Source: Jejubacter sp036620675
Lineage (GTDB): Bacteria; Pseudomonadota; Gammaproteobacteria; Enterobacterales; Enterobacteriaceae
Strand: one strand, 5' to 3'
DNA: 64,000 nt
Assembly: GCA_036620675.1 (NCBI GenBank)
Contig: JAZHEE010000024.1
The stretch's first letter is position 1. Each line of letters opens with the position of its first letter. A program made the position numbers and the translations under genes. The notes below the pieces were generated by a model that was not told the DNA's origin, made no database searches, and saw nothing but the letters and a program-made list of their open reading frames with translations. Positions 63,676-64,000 of the stretch are shown piece by piece.

Positions 63676-64000
63676 GGTGAGTATGTCGCGCAGGAGGTTC
63701 CGTTCACCTGAAGGTGATTTCTCTTATGCTGGTTGCGCTATTTTTGCGACTATGCCGTGTTCTGGAAGAGTATGTCGCGCTGGCGAAGGTTCCGTTCACC
63801 TTAAGGTTACTTTTATATGTCGGTTGCGGAACCGGTGAACGGGCCAGGGGCTCAAATGCCGCCCCTGACAACCCGGCTTTCCGGCGTGAAAATCGCCCTT
63901 CGGGATTACTCGGCCCGTCCCTGGGCCTCGCCCCTCCTGGGTCAACGCCTGCGGCGTTGTTCAAAATGGCTCCCGGCAATTTTGTCCTGCGCTTTTCCCG
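63676..64000. repeat. Dispersed repeat, copy B, cut by the window end
   Basis: From 63735 it matches 22685-22960 base by base with few changes. The minus-strand frame MPGAILNNAAGV (63979 leftward) is open as in copy A, with a 3-nt length difference. It lacks the SymE-like C-terminal sequence: after RTRHSRKNSA it runs into a second, 89-bp offset copy of the GTGAACGGAAC unit (cores at 63697-63707 and 63789-63799). Confidence 0.85.

Overview
The window reads as a chromosomal segment of a member of Enterobacteriaceae with about 55% G+C. Almost every gene is a close, full-length match to the Escherichia coli order around 27-29 min: tyrTV, purU, ychJ, rssAB, galU, hns, tdk, adhE, ychE, oppABCDF, clsA, tonB, ompW, the trp operon, rluB, topA, cysB, acnA, ribA, pgpB, lapAB, pyrF, osmB, rnb, yciW. 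Even very small E. coli genes (yciY, ymiA, yciX, ymiC, yciZ) are present, so the organism is close to the Escherichia/Klebsiella/Enterobacter group. It is not E. coli itself: trpG and trpD are separate genes, a 447-residue ugd follows galU, and kch, yciEFG, yciQ and gmr are absent where they would be expected (comparison from memory of E. coli K-12). I cannot name the genus.

Layout. 1-0.65 kb: tandem tRNA-Tyr genes, each followed by an rtT-type repeat carrying a copy of the tRNA 3' end, under a stringent-type promoter. 0.7-8.7 kb: purU, ychJ, rssA-rssB (RpoS turnover), galU-ugd (UDP-glucose and UDP-glucuronate supply), hns, tdk. 8.7-18.6 kb: adhE with its long structured leader, ychE, and the oligopeptide importer oppABCDF. 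18.6-29.3 kb: yciU, clsA, yciY, a probable small RNA, yciI, tonB, a 1.3-kb repeat island with a SymE-like remnant, yciA-yciB-yciC with a YkgJ-type gene, ompW, a second possible small RNA, two unknown small genes, and a DUF2000 gene divergent from an Lrp/AsnC regulator.

29.3-36.2 kb: the complete trp operon, trpL-E-G-D-C(F)-B-A, transcribed leftward from a TrpR-type promoter/operator, with overlapping stop-start junctions and an attenuator. 36.2-42 kb: rnm-yciO, then an accessory segment replacing yciQ: an OprB-type porin, a frameshifted PmrB-like sensor gene whose H-box has lost its histidine, and a family-2 O-methyltransferase. 42-64 kb: rluB, btuR-yciK, sohB, yciN, topA, cysB, ymiA-yciX-ymiC, acnA, ribA, pgpB, lapA-lapB-pyrF-yciH, osmB, yciT, yciZ, rnb, yciW. 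A second copy of the dispersed repeat found after tonB runs off the right end.

Most of the window is conserved housekeeping DNA. The parts worth a second look are the repeat family with SymE-like sequence (22.4-23.7 and 63.68-64 kb), the small-RNA-like loci at 20.96-21.05 and 27.14-27.28 kb, the decayed PmrB-like gene at 39.3-40.4 kb, and the unfused trpG/trpD. I found no prophage, IS transposase, CRISPR array or recognisable anti-phage system.
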